This document shows, one piece after another, positions 15,511 to 24,878 of a DNA stretch of 29,939 nucleotides. Location: contig CABTWP010000024.1 of assembly GCA_902488525.1 (NCBI GenBank), positions 1 through 29,939 of the forward strand, in the 5' to 3' direction. The notes beneath the pieces are model-generated. The model saw nothing but the letters and a program-made list of their open reading frames with translations, was not told where the DNA came from and did not search any database. Numbering within the stretch: the first letter of the stretch is position 1; every line of letters starts with the position of its first letter. The translations under genes were made by a program, and so were the position numbers. The stretch is from an uncultured Collinsella sp. (GTDB taxonomy: Bacteria > Actinomycetota > Coriobacteriia > Coriobacteriales > Coriobacteriaceae).

Positions 15511-15533
15511 AAGGCCGCGCTTGCTGCGGCCTT
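15511..15533 (+). terminator. Hairpin between the HMA gene and the ATPase gene
   Basis: AAGGCCGC (15511-15518) pairs with GCGGCCTT (15526-15533) around a 7-nt loop. The tail TTTGCTC is T-poor, so termination may be partial (attenuation) before the ATPase gene. Confidence 0.55.
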
Positions 15534-15546
15534 TGCTCGCGAAATT

Positions 15547-15566
15547 ATATGAGCGAATGTTCATAC
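15547..15566. promoter_or_regulatory. ArsR/SmtB-type operator 3, before the ATPase gene
   Basis: ATATGA-N8-TCATAC, 19 of 20 positions fitting the palindrome type of operators 1 and 2. It lies 9 nt before the GGGAGG ribosome-binding site. A weak promoter TTGCTG-18-TTATAT (15521-15550) may use it, which would give the ATPase its own zinc control. Confidence 0.75.
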
Positions 15567-15589
15567 ATTCAAATGGGAGGATACGAGTC

Positions 15590-17542
15590 ATGGCCACCGC
15601 CGACCCCAAAAAGAAAAAGAAGAAGCGCAAGAAAAAAGAATCACTCGAGCATAAGCGCAACCGCATCCTGGTAGCGCTGGGCATTTTTGCCGTGGTGTAC
15701 GCCCTCGATGAGTTCGGCACCCTTACCGCCGCATTCGGCACCCCGGGCGACATCTACGCCAGCTTTGTGCTGTTCCTCGTGCCGTTTTTGATTGCCGGCT
15801 ACGACGTACTGCAAAAGGCATTCAATAACATCCGCCGCGGCAAGGCCTTCGACGAGAGCTTCCTCATGGCCGTCGCGACCATCGGCGCGTTTGCCATGGT
15901 GCTCTTCCCCGATACCGACCCGCACATGGCCGAAGGCGCCGCCGTCATGCTGTTCTACCAGGTCGGCGAGCTGTTTCAGGCGTACGCCGTGGGCAAGAGC
16001 CGCAAGTCGATCAGTGCCATGATGGACATCGCGCCCGACTACGCTAACGTCGAGCAGCCCGACGGCACACTCGAGCAGGTCTTCCCCGATGACATCGCCG
16101 TCGGCACCGTGATCGTGGTCAAGCCCGGTGAGCGCGTGCCTATCGACGGCGTCATCGTCGAGGGCGAGACACAGCTCGATACCGCCGCCCTTACCGGAGA
16201 GTCGGTCCCCCGCCCGGCCAAAACTGGAGACGATATCATCAGCGGCTGCATCAACATGACGGGTCTCCTCCACGTGCGCACCACCAAGCCCTTTGGCGAG
16301 TCCACCGTCGCGCGCGTCCTGGAGCTCGTAGAAAACGCTAGTGAGAAGAAGGCACGCACCGAGAACTTCATCACGCGCTTCGCCCGCGTCTACACGCCCG
16401 CTGTCACCGGCGCGGCCGCGGTACTCGCGCTCGGCGGTGGCTTGGTCACCGGCGCCTGGTCCGACTGGATCCTGCGCGGCCTGACCTTCCTCGTCGTCAG
16501 TTGCCCATGCGCGCTCGTGATCAGCGTGCCGCTCAGCTTTTTTGGCGGCATCGGTGGCGCATCCAAGCTGGGCGTCCTCATCAAGGGCTCTAACTACCTC
16601 GAGACGCTCGCGGATGTGGACACCGTCGTCTTTGACAAGACCGGCACGCTCACCAACGGCACGTTTTCGGTCGTGGCGGTACACCCCGAGGCAGACTATA
16701 CCGAGCAGTCGCTGCTCGAAGTCGCGGCCCTTGCCGAGTCATTCTCCGACCATCCCATCGCGCAGTCGGTACGCACCGCCTTCCAGGGCGAGCTCGATCC
16801 CAAACGCGTAAGCGACTCCACCAATGACGCGGGCCATGGCGTGACGGCGATTATCGACGGCAAGCGCGTCATCGTCGGCAATGCCAAGATGCTTGCTGTG
16901 GCCGGTATCGAAGCGCCCAATTGCGAGATCGTCGGCACCATCCTCCACGTGCTGGTCGATGATACGTACGCCGGCCACATCGTAATTGCCGACACCATAA
17001 AGACCGATGCCGAGCAAACGATTCGCGACCTGCACGCCGCCGGCGTCAAGCGCACCGTCATGCTCACGGGCGACCGTGAGGAGGTTGCGGCGTCTGTAGC
17101 CAAGCAACTCGGTCTCGACGAGTTCCACGCGCAGCTGTTACCGGGTGATAAGGTCGAGCGTGTCGAGGCGCTGCTTGCAGCAGAATCGGGCAAGGGCAAG
17201 CTCGCCTTTGTAGGCGACGGTATCAACGACGCACCCGTGCTTACCCGCGCAGACGTTGGCATCGCCATGGGCGCTATGGGCTCGGACGCCGCAATTGAGG
17301 CGGCGGACGTCGTGCTCATGGATGACAAGCCGTCCAACATCTCCCGCGCGATCCGCGTGGCGCGCAAGACCATGTCGATTGTTTGGCAGAACATCATCTT
17401 TGCGCTGGGCATTAAGTTGCTGATTCTGGTGCTTGCGGCACTGGGCATCGCCAACATGTGGCTTGCTGTGTTCGGCGACGTGGGCGTGGCGATTATCGCC
17501 ATCCTGAATGCCATGCGCGCGATGGGTGTCAAGAACCTGTAG
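15590..17542 (+). CDS. Heavy-metal translocating P-type ATPase, Zn/Cd/Pb type (ZntA/CadA-like)
   Basis: A 650-residue P1B-type efflux ATPase. Signatures in order: TGES (202-205, actuator), SCPCALV (CPC 305-307, transport site), DKTGT (Asp349, phosphorylated), SFSDHPIA (His388-Pro389), and GDGINDAPVL in the hinge. FGDVGV in the last helices matches the Asp typical of zinc/cadmium/lead pumps. The N terminus is a lysine-rich stretch (residues 7-16) with no HMA domain; the HMA protein is encoded separately just upstream. It should export Zn2+/Cd2+ using ATP. The start at 15590 has GGGAGG upstream and excludes the open frame reaching back to 15407. An operator for the ArsR-type repressor precedes it. 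Confidence 0.92.
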   Translation: MATADPKKKKKKRKKKESLEHKRNRILVALGIFAVVYALDEFGTLTAAFGTPGDIYASFVLFLVPFLIAGYDVLQKAFNNIRRGKAFDESFLMAVATIGAFAMVLFPDTDPHMAEGAAVMLFYQVGELFQAYAVGKSRKSISAMMDIAPDYANVEQPDGTLEQVFPDDIAVGTVIVVKPGERVPIDGVIVEGETQLDTAALTGESVPRPAKTGDDIISGCINMTGLLHVRTTKPFGESTVARVLELVENASEKKARTENFITRFARVYTPAVTGAAAVLALGGGLVTGAWSDWILRGLTFLVVSCPCALVISVPLSFFGGIGGASKLGVLIKGSNYLETLADVDTVVFDKTGTLTNGTFSVVAVHPEADYTEQSLLEVAALAESFSDHPIAQSVRTAFQGELDPKRVSDSTNDAGHGVTAIIDGKRVIVGNAKMLAVAGIEAPNCEIVGTILHVLVDDTYAGHIVIADTIKTDAEQTIRDLHAAGVKRTVMLTGDREEVAASVAKQLGLDEFHAQLLPGDKVERVEALLAAESGKGKLAFVGDGINDAPVLTRADVGIAMGAMGSDAAIEAADVVLMDDKPSNISRAIRVARKTMSIVWQNIIFALGIKLLILVLAALGIANMWLAVFGDVGVAIIAILNAMRAMGVKNL

Positions 17543-17558
17543 CGTTCGTGGGCTGTCC

Positions 17559-17685
17559 GGCCGGGACCGGGCTTGGTTTTGAAAACGTCCTCGCGCATGA
17601 GGCCCGTCTTTCCTGCTCCTGCGGAGCAACGGAAAGGCGGGCCTCGCGCTGTGGAGTGTTTTCAAAACCAAACCCGGCCCCGGCC
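17559..17685. repeat. 127-nt nested inverted repeat
   Basis: Outer arms 17559-17586 and 17658-17685 pair at 26 of 28 positions; the left begins GGCCGGGACC and ends TTTTGAAAAC. An inner stem 17599-17613 with 17631-17645 pairs at 14 of 15, and an apical TGCTCC/GGAGCA closes on TGC. It lies 16 nt after the ATPase stop, between convergent genes. No transposase is present. It could be a MITE-like element, a structured RNA or a large terminator. Confidence 0.8.
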
Positions 17686-17782
17686 TGCGGTGACGTAGGT
17701 GGCAGTTCTTGGGCATCGCTTGCTGGCGGGGTTCCTTTGCTGAAATGGACTTGGCCGAAAGGACCGCTGGTCCCGGTCGCTG

Positions 17783-17801
17783 GTTCGCGCTTTGCGCGAA
17801 C
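17783..17801. repeat. Small perfect hairpin after the MntR-like gene
   Basis: GTTCGCGC pairs with GCGCGAAC around TTT, 20 nt beyond the minus-strand gene's stop. There is no T-run. Nothing else is recognisable between 17686 and 17821. Confidence 0.5.
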
Positions 17802-17821
17802 TCCGCGCTACTGGGGGTTCG

Positions 17822-18211
17822 TTAGGATTCCGCCGCTTGGCCCGTCGCCTCGCCCCGGTTCAGCATCGCCCTCAGTTTCTCGAAGCTTTCCTCGCTCAGG
17901 CAGTGCTCCATGTGGCAGCCCTCTTGCGACGCGACCTCAGCCGAAACACCCGCATCCTCCAGCAGCCCCACGAAAAAGCAGTGACGCTCCCACATTTGGC
18001 GAGCGACCTCCAGACCACGCTCCGTCAGATGAACGTCGCGCTTGCCCATTTCGACATAGCCGTTGCTTTCCAGCGTCGCCATGGCCTTGGAAACGCTCGC
18101 CTTGGTTACGCCGAGGTACTCCGCAACGTCGATCGAGCGCACGATGCCCTGGCGTTCCGACAGAACGTAGATCGATTCGAGATAGTCTTCTCCGGATTCA
18201 CGTAGGGCCAT
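17822..18211 (-). CDS. MntR/DtxR-family metal-dependent transcriptional regulator
   Basis: A 129-residue regulator with the N-terminal winged helix (SIDVAEYLGVTKASVSKAMATLESNGYVE) and a dimerisation/metal domain, but no SH3 domain, as in MntR. Metal-ligand positions match B. subtilis MntR: Asp9, Glu12, His77, Glu102, His103. The residue equal to MntR Glu99 is Cys99 (QEGCHMEHCLS), which is the DtxR-type ligand. It may therefore sense manganese with a changed second site, or iron as well. The start at 18211 has GAAAGGCGG upstream; the ATG at 18259 has none. Repeated AGTTNNCC elements in its promoter suggest autoregulation and control of the exporter at 10453. Confidence 0.85.
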   Translation of the reverse strand: MALRESGEDYLESIYVLSERQGIVRSIDVAEYLGVTKASVSKAMATLESNGYVEMGKRDVHLTERGLEVARQMWERHCFFVGLLEDAGVSAEVASQEGCHMEHCLSEESFEKLRAMLNRGEATGQAAES

Positions 18212-18235
18212 GGGCCGCCTTTCGCGATGATTGCT

Positions 18236-18315
18236 AGTTAGCCTTTGGATACTTTCCACGGCTTACTTTACCGCAAAAGTTGCCCATGTCTTACTACTTT
18301 GCCTAAAAGTTAGCC
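18236..18315 (-). promoter_or_regulatory. Promoter and repeated operator-like elements of the MntR-like gene
   Basis: Three AGTTNNCC elements lie at 18236-18243, 18278-18285 and 18308-18315, 42 and 30 nt apart, close to whole helical turns. A possible minus-strand promoter has AAGACA (18287-18292) and TAAAGT (18265-18270), 16 nt apart, with the middle element in its spacer. The elements resemble one half of a DtxR box (GGCTAACNT). Confidence 0.5.
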
Positions 18316-18341
18316 GTGTTTCACAAAACGAGCGGGACGAA

Positions 18342-18377
18342 AACAAAATGGGAACACGCCCCGCAAGGAGTGTCCCC
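18342..18377 (-). terminator. Rho-independent terminator after the Cof-type phosphatase gene
   Basis: On the minus strand GGGGACAC pairs with GTGTTCCC (18350-18377), followed by ATTTTGTTTT. It lies 16 nt after the stop of the HAD gene and before the MntR-like promoter. Confidence 0.75.
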
Positions 18378-18393
18378 AAGTGCCGAGCCGCAG

Positions 18394-19164
18394 CTATAGC
18401 AGTCCAAAGTACTTCGCGGCGTTGTAGATGCCGTCGTCGTCCACGGCGGTCGTCACATAGGTCGCCGCAGCCTTCACCGTGTCCTGCGCGTTGCCCATGG
18501 CCACGCTCGTGCCCACGGCGGCAAACATCGACAGGTCGTTCTCGCCGTCGCCAAAGGCAATCGCCTCGCTCGCGTCGATACCAAGCCGCTCGAGCGTCGC
18601 CGCCACGCCCAGGTCCTTGCCGCCGTTAGCGGGAATAATGTCGCAGAATAGGTCGCACCAGCGCGTGGTGAGCGAATGCGACACGGCGTCGGTCACGATA
18701 TGCTCGTCGACCGGGTCCACAAAGGCGCAAAACTGGTAGACCGGTGCGTCAAAGGCGTGCTCAAACGGCTCCTCGTGGTAGACGATTCCCGCGTTGCTGC
18801 CAGCCGTCACCACGCGCTCGGACAGGCGGTTCACAAACGAGTTCTCGCCCTGCATGCACAGCGAGTCGTAGCGCCCCTGCGCCACCTGGTCCACAATCAC
18901 CGCGACGTCGTCCGAATCGATCGGGCAGCTGCGGTAAACCCCCTCGGCATCAAAGCAGTGCTGGCCCGAAAGCGTAATGTACGCATCCCAGCCCAGGTCG
19001 AACAGCCAGTCCGGCATCTGGTAGGTCGGACGGCCCGTGGCGATCACGCACGCAATCCCCTGCTCGTGAAAGCTGTCGAGCACCTGCTGCGCCGACGCCG
19101 GAATCCGGTGGGTCTTAAAGCTCAGCAGCGTGCCGTCGATATCGAAAAATGCGGCTTTGATCAT
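18394..19164 (-). CDS. Cof-type HAD-IIB family hydrolase
   Basis: A 256-residue sugar-phosphate-type phosphatase of the HAD superfamily. Motif I is FFDIDGTLLS (nucleophile Asp), motif II VIATGRPTY, motif III the Lys in NGGKDLGVA, and motif IV FGDGENDLSMFAAVG. The C2-type cap between motifs II and III defines the Cof/YbiV group, which removes phosphate from sugar phosphates or flavin precursors. The substrate is unknown. Only 6 nt separate it from the ABC-F stop, so it is co-transcribed with that gene. A terminator follows. Confidence 0.88.
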   Translation of the reverse strand: MIKAAFFDIDGTLLSFKTHRIPASAQQVLDSFHEQGIACVIATGRPTYQMPDWLFDLGWDAYITLSGQHCFDAEGVYRSCPIDSDDVAVIVDQVAQGRYDSLCMQGENSFVNRLSERVVTAGSNAGIVYHEEPFEHAFDAPVYQFCAFVDPVDEHIVTDAVSHSLTTRWCDLFCDIIPANGGKDLGVAATLERLGIDASEAIAFGDGENDLSMFAAVGTSVAMGNAQDTVKAAATYVTTAVDDDGIYNAAKYFGLL

Positions 19165-19170
19165 TCTCGC

Positions 19171-21030
19171 CTACTCCTCGCCCTCGAGCTTTTCGCTCGC
19201 CTCGAGCCACGCCATCTCCAGCTCGTCCATGGCAGCGTGAGCCTCGTCGATCTTTGCCTGCTGCTCGCCGAGCGCCGTGTAGTTGGTGGGATCGACTTGG
19301 GCCATTGCTGCCTCGGCCTCCTCAACGCGGGTGCGCTGCGTCTCCATCTTGCGCTCGAGCGAACTCACCTCGCGGCGGAGCTTCTGGCGCTCGGCGTTGG
19401 ACAGGCCGTTGGGCTGACCGCTCGACTTGGGCTTTTCGGCCGCAGCTGCCGCGGCACCGGTGTCGAACGTGCCGGTCTTGGCGCTCGGCGCGCCCACGGG
19501 CTCGCCCTCGGCGGTAGCGTTGCACAGGCGCAGGTACTGGTCCACGCCACCGGGCATATGCGTCAGGTGGCCGTCGAGCAGCGCCCACTGCTGGTCGGTC
19601 ACGCGCTCCATCAAAAAGCGGTCGTGCGTCACCAGGATCAGCGTGCCGGGCCAGCCGTCCAGCAGGTCCTCGACAATCGCGAGCATGTCGGTATCCAGGT
19701 CGTTGCCCGGCTCGTCCAGGATGAGCACGTTGGGCTCGTCCAGAATCGTCAGCAACAGCGACAGGCGACGGCGCTGGCCGCCCGAAAGATCGCCGATGCG
19801 GCTCCAGAGCTGCTGCGTCGTAAAGCCCAGACGTTCGCAGAGCTTCTCGGGCGAAGTCTCCTTGCCGTCGATGACGTAGTACTTCTTATAGTTGCCGAGC
19901 ACCTCGCGGATCGTGTCGCCCATGTAGGGCTTGAGCTCCTCGAGCTGCTGCGACAGCACGCCAAAGCGCACTGTCTGGCCAATCTTCACGCGGCCGCGCG
20001 TGGGTTCAATCTTGCCCTGGATCACGTCGAGCAGCGTCGACTTACCGGCGCCGTTCTCGCCCAAAAGGCCATAGCGGTCGCCCGCACCAATGAGCCAGGT
20101 CACATCGGTGAGCACCTGCTTGGGCGCGCCGTCGGTATCGGCATAGCCGGCATCCACGTCGACCACATCGATAACCTGCTTGCCCAAGCGGCTCACGGCC
20201 AGGCGCTTGAGCTCCAGCTCGTCACGCACGGGCGGCACGTCGGCGATCAGCTCACGAGCGGCATCCACGCGAAACTTGGGCTTGGTGGAACGAGCCTGGG
20301 CACCGCGGCTCAGCCACGCGAGCTCCTTGCGCGCCATGTTGCGACGGCGCTCCTCGGTAACGGCGGCCATGCGGTCGCGCTCCACGCGCTGCAGGATGTA
20401 TGCCGAATAGCCGCCCTCGAAGGGATCGACCTGGCCGTCGTGGACCTCCCACATGCTGGTGCAGACCTCGTCCAAGAACCAGCGGTCGTGCGTGACCACG
20501 AGCATGGCACCCTGGCCGCGCTGCCAGCGAGCCTTAAGATGGCGTGCAAGCCAGTTGATGGTGCGCATGTCCAGATGGTTAGTGGGCTCGTCGAGCATGA
20601 GCACGTCGTAGTCGCCGATCAACAGGCGCGCGAGGTCCACGCGGCGGCGCTGGCCACCCGAAAGCTCGCCCACCGTGCCCTCCCAGGGCACATCGCTAAT
20701 GAGACCGGCGAGGATCTGGCGCGTGCGGGGGCTCGACGCCCACTCATACTCGGGCGTGTCGCCCACGACGGCATGGTGCACGGTGTCGGTGTCGACAAGC
20801 TGGTCCTTTTGGCCGAGCAGGCCGATCGTGGTGCCGCGACGATGCGTCACGCGGCCGTCGTCGGGCTCCAGCGTGCCGGCGAGCACGCTCAGCAGCGTCG
20901 ACTTGCCGTCGCCGTTTTTACCGACAATACCAATACGGTCGCCCTCGCCCACGCCGAGCGTCACGCTATCGAAAATATGCTTGGTGGGAAACTCTAGGCT
21001 GACGGAATCGCATCCCAAAAGAATCGCCAT
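19171..21030 (-). CDS. ABC-F family ATPase (Uup-like)
   Basis: A soluble 619-residue protein with two ABC domains and no membrane helices. Domain 1 has GKNGDGKST (Walker A), LSGGQRRRVDLARLL and LMLDEPTNHLD; domain 2 has GENGAGKST, LSGGQRRRLSLLL and LILDEPGNDLD. A C-terminal coiled coil (about 545-615) rich in Glu, Arg and Lys follows, as in Uup, which binds DNA or ribosomes. ABC-F proteins act on ribosomes in translation or antibiotic protection; Uup-like members are mostly housekeeping. The ATG at 21030 follows an AAGGAG site. The pst terminator lies just upstream, so the gene has its own promoter. Confidence 0.9.
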   Translation of the reverse strand: MAILLGCDSVSLEFPTKHIFDSVTLGVGEGDRIGIVGKNGDGKSTLLSVLAGTLEPDDGRVTHRRGTTIGLLGQKDQLVDTDTVHHAVVGDTPEYEWASSPRTRQILAGLISDVPWEGTVGELSGGQRRRVDLARLLIGDYDVLMLDEPTNHLDMRTINWLARHLKARWQRGQGAMLVVTHDRWFLDEVCTSMWEVHDGQVDPFEGGYSAYILQRVERDRMAAVTEERRRNMARKELAWLSRGAQARSTKPKFRVDAARELIADVPPVRDELELKRLAVSRLGKQVIDVVDVDAGYADTDGAPKQVLTDVTWLIGAGDRYGLLGENGAGKSTLLDVIQGKIEPTRGRVKIGQTVRFGVLSQQLEELKPYMGDTIREVLGNYKKYYVIDGKETSPEKLCERLGFTTQQLWSRIGDLSGGQRRRLSLLLTILDEPNVLILDEPGNDLDTDMLAIVEDLLDGWPGTLILVTHDRFLMERVTDQQWALLDGHLTHMPGGVDQYLRLCNATAEGEPVGAPSAKTGTFDTGAAAAAAEKPKSSGQPNGLSNAERQKLRREVSSLERKMETQRTRVEEAEAAMAQVDPTNYTALGEQQAKIDEAHAAMDELEMAWLEASEKLEGEE

Positions 21031-21099
21031 ATGCCCTGCTCCTTCGTAGAAATTCAACGTTGTCCATAATAGCAGCGAAAAGGCGGGCCGCACACGACA

Positions 21100-21138
21100 C
21101 AAAAAGGCGGGCCATCTCCCGCAAGAGATGACCCGCCC
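21100..21138 (-). terminator. Rho-independent terminator of the pst operon
   Basis: On the minus strand GGCGGGTCATCTC pairs with GAGATGGCCCGCC (one mismatch) around a short loop, followed by TTTTTGTG. It lies about 55 nt after pstB and before the ABC-F gene. Confidence 0.85.
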
Positions 21139-21193
21139 CTCCAATCAGTCCCGCGGCAACCATAGCCGCCACGGGCCTCAAGCATGTCCCGGA

Positions 21194-22062
<869 letters not shown>

Positions 22063-22066
<4 letters not shown>

Positions 22067-22989
22067 TCGGCCGTCATCTTCCTTGCCAGTTGCTTGCCCA
22101 CGATACGGGCAACTATGTTAAACAGCAGCACGCAGATCATCAGCAGTGCAGCGGTGCCCCAAACGATCTGCTGGGCCTCGGGGCTGCCCTCGCCGTAAAT
22201 CTTGTAGATGTGCACGGCGAGCGACTCACCGGGGCGGAACACGTTCCAAGCGCAGGTGGGGCTCGACAGGTTAAAGCTCAAGAAGTTCAAACGCACCGGC
22301 GAGCTCATGCCCGAGGTAAAGAGCAGTGCCGCGGCCTCGCCAAACACGCGGCCGGCCGAAAGCACGATGCCGGTCACGATGGCAGGCATGGCCTCGGGGA
22401 TCAGGATGTGCAGCGTGGCCTCCCAGCGGGTAAGGCCCATGGCCAGGCACGCATCGCGCTGGGCCTGCGGCACGTCCTCGAGCGCCTGCTGGATCACGCG
22501 CACCAGAATGGGAATGTTGAACATGGTGAGCGCGACGGCGCCGGAGATGATGGAGTACTTCCAGCCCAGCTGCACCGAGAACACCAGGAAACCGAACATG
22601 CCGACAACGATGGAAGGCAGCGAGGACAGCGTCTCGATGGCGGTGGAAGCGATGTCGCGGATGGGACCGTCCGGCGCGTACTCAACCAAAAAGACCGCGC
22701 CGCCCAGGCTGATGGGCACCGAGATGATCAGGGTGATCAGCAGCAGATAGAACGAGTCGAACAGCTGGTAGAGTACGCCGCCCTGAGTTCCGTTGGCGCG
22801 CGACGGCTGCGTGAGAAAACCCGGCTGGAACAGCGTCGAGATGCCCTCGAACAGGATATAGGCCACCATGGAGACGACGATGAGCATGACGATGGCGATG
22901 ATTGCCGTCAGCACGCCCGTGGCGATGCGATCCTGCTTTTGGACGCGCCCGAGTCTCGCCTCGTCGATATGGATGCGCGTGCTAGCCAC
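22063..22989 (-). CDS. pstA: Phosphate ABC transporter permease PstA
   Basis: A 308-residue membrane permease with about six helices. It has the family segment GGAVFLVEYAP and the EAA-type loop LGLTRWEATLHILIPEAMPAIVTG (as AMGLTRWEATLHIL), which contacts PstB. It forms the phosphate channel with PstC. The start ATG overlaps the end of pstC by 8 nt, and its stop overlaps pstB, so pstC, pstA and pstB are one translational unit. Confidence 0.93.
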
Positions 22990-23890
22990 GAGCCTTCGCC
23001 CCCTTGCGGCCGATAATGTGGATGATCAGGATGAAGATGAGGCTCATACCCATCAGCAGCAGACCGAGCGCCCACAGAACATCGTCCTGGGCCGAACCCT
23101 CGGCATAGACCGCCATGGACGTGGTGAGCGTGGTGGTGATGGTCGAGGCCGGCGACAGCAGCGACGTCGGCATGGCCTCAATACCGCCGATGACCATGCG
23201 CACGGCGAGCGTCTCGCCAAAGGCGCGGGTCATGCCCAAGATAACCGCGGTCATGAGCGACGGCATGGCGGACTTGAGCACCACGTGCCAGATGGTCTGC
23301 CAGCGGGTGTAGCCCAGCGCGAGCGAGCCCTGGCGGTAGCCGTCGGGCACGGCGCGCAGGCCATCGACCGAAAGCGTGGTCATGGTCGGCAGGATCATGA
23401 CGGCCAGCACGATGGCGCCGGGCAAGATGCCCAGGCCCGTGCTCACGTGGAAAACGCTCTTCATAAGACCGACGACCACGTGAAAACCGATCAGGCCAAA
23501 GACGACCGAGGGGATGCCGGTCAAAAGCTCAATGAGCGGCTGAAAGATCTTAGAGCCAAACTTAGGGCTAATCTCGACCGCAAAGATGGCAGAGCCGATG
23601 GCGATGGGCAGCGCGATACGCGTGGAGAGCACCATGACCGCAAACGAGGTGACGATCAGGGGCAGGGCGCCGGTATAGGGCAGGCCGTTTTCGGCTGTGT
23701 TGGCCAGGTCCCACTTGGTGCCGGTGAAAAACTCGACGACCGAGACGCCGTCCTTGACAAAAGCCGAGAGGCCCTTTTGGGCGACCATAAAGATGAGCGC
23801 GGCAACGACAAGCGTCACGAGCGCTACGCACGCGCCCGTGACGCCCAGGCCCACGTTCTCAAGGTCGCGCTTTGGCAGCTGTTTTGCCAT
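22982..23890 (-). CDS. pstC: Phosphate ABC transporter permease PstC
   Basis: A 302-residue permease with about six helices. Typical segments are FFTGTKWDL near the first periplasmic loop, 'LPIAIGSAIFAVEISP', GIPSVVFGLIGF and the coupling loop LGYTRWQTIWHVVLKSAMPSLMTA. It pairs with PstA. A GGAAAGG site lies 6 nt before the ATG, and the pstS stop is 24 nt upstream. Confidence 0.93.
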   Translation of the reverse strand: MAKQLPKRDLENVGLGVTGACVALVTLVVAALIFMVAQKGLSAFVKDGVSVVEFFTGTKWDLANTAENGLPYTGALPLIVTSFAVMVLSTRIALPIAIGSAIFAVEISPKFGSKIFQPLIELLTGIPSVVFGLIGFHVVVGLMKSVFHVSTGLGILPGAIVLAVMILPTMTTLSVDGLRAVPDGYRQGSLALGYTRWQTIWHVVLKSAMPSLMTAVILGMTRAFGETLAVRMVIGGIEAMPTSLLSPASTITTTLTTSMAVYAEGSAQDDVLWALGLLLMGMSLIFILIIHIIGRKGAKARG

Positions 23891-23914
23891 TGCAAACCTT
23901 TCCGGGGCGATTAC

Positions 23915-24853
23915 TTATTTAGCAGAGACCTTGCCGCTGGCGTCCTTGACGACCTTCATGGCAGAGACGGGGATGAAGCCCTGCTCCTCGACGAGCTTGC
24001 CCTGGACGTCGTCGGAAAGCATGAACTCCAGGAAGGCCTTGGTGGCCTCGTCGGCGTCCTTGGAGCAGTACATGTGCTCGGTAGCCCAGATCTTGAAGGA
24101 GTCATCAGTGACATTCTTGCTCTTGGGCTCGACGCCCTCGACCTTGATGGCGTTGAACTTGGAGTCATCGAAGTGCGAGAAGTCGAGGTAGGAGATGGCG
24201 TTATCGGTGCTGCCCATCTGAGTCTGGACGTCGCCGGACTTGTCGAGCTCGGCGTCGCCCTTAAAGTCGACGGTCTCGTCGCCAAAGACGGCGGCCTCGA
24301 AGGTGGCGCGGGTACCGGAGCCGGCCTTGCGGTTGAGGACGACGATGGTGGCGTCGTCGCCGCCGACCTCCTTCCAGTTGGTAATCTGACCGGAGAAGAT
24401 ACCCTTGAGCTGCTCGAGGGACAGGTCGTCGACCTTGACGTTCTTGGAGACGACGGGGCCCATGCCCACGACGGCGACCTCGTGGTCGACGAGGTTCTTG
24501 ACTTGATCGGCCTCAAGCTTGGTCTCGGCGAAGACGTCGGAGTTGCCGATGGTGACGGTGCCGGCGGCGACAGCGGTCAGGCCCTTGCCCGAACCGTTAC
24601 CCGAGCCGGAGACGGAGACATCGGGGTTGGCGTCCATGAACTTCTCGGCAGCGGCCTCGACGAGAGCCTGGAACGAAGAGGCACCGTCGTAGGTCACCTC
24701 GCCGGAGACGGACTCGGCAGCAGCGGCGCTACCCTTGTCGGCGGCATCGGATGCGCCGGAGCCGCCGCACCCAACGAGACCGAGACCGACGATGCTGGCA
24801 AGACCACCAGCGAGGCCGAGGAACTGACGACGAGAATAAGCCTGATCGAGCAT
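23915..24853 (-). CDS. pstS: Phosphate-binding lipoprotein
   Basis: A 312-residue periplasmic-type solute-binding protein, first gene of pstSCAB. The N terminus SRRQFLGLAGGLASIVG is a twin-arginine signal followed by a lipobox ending at Cys (GLVGCGGSG), so it is probably exported folded and anchored to the membrane. Phosphate-site segments include GSGNGSGKG and RKAGSGTRATFE. The ATG at 24853 has a GAAAGGA site; a longer in-frame start at 24943 is not supported. Two GC-rich palindromes lie in its leader (24879-24936). No clear PhoP box was seen. Confidence 0.93.
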   Translation of the reverse strand: MLDQAYSRRQFLGLAGGLASIVGLGLVGCGGSGASDAADKGSAAAAESVSGEVTYDGASSFQALVEAAAEKFMDANPDVSVSGSGNGSGKGLTAVAAGTVTIGNSDVFAETKLEADQVKNLVDHEVAVVGMGPVVSKNVKVDDLSLEQLKGIFSGQITNWKEVGGDDATIVVLNRKAGSGTRATFEAAVFGDETVDFKGDAELDKSGDVQTQMGSTDNAISYLDFSHFDDSKFNAIKVEGVEPKSKNVTDDSFKIWATEHMYCSKDADEATKAFLEFMLSDDVQGKLVEEQGFIPVSAMKVVKDASGKVSAK

Positions 24854-24878
24854 GATCTTCCTTTCATACATGCGATTC

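Noticed and set aside
15407..15589. An upstream extension of the metal ATPase reading through the HMA gene
   Set aside because: It overlaps the well-supported HMA protein in another frame and crosses the operator. The ATG at 15590 has a strong ribosome-binding site.
17559..17685. An insertion sequence
   Set aside because: There is no open frame inside the 127 nt and no transposase nearby. It is listed as a repeat of unknown type.
18676..20997. A 773-codon open frame on the plus strand opposite the Cof-type and ABC-F genes
   Set aside because: Its product is rich in His, Arg, Leu and Ala with no domain. It mirrors well-supported minus-strand genes and arises from GC-rich third positions.
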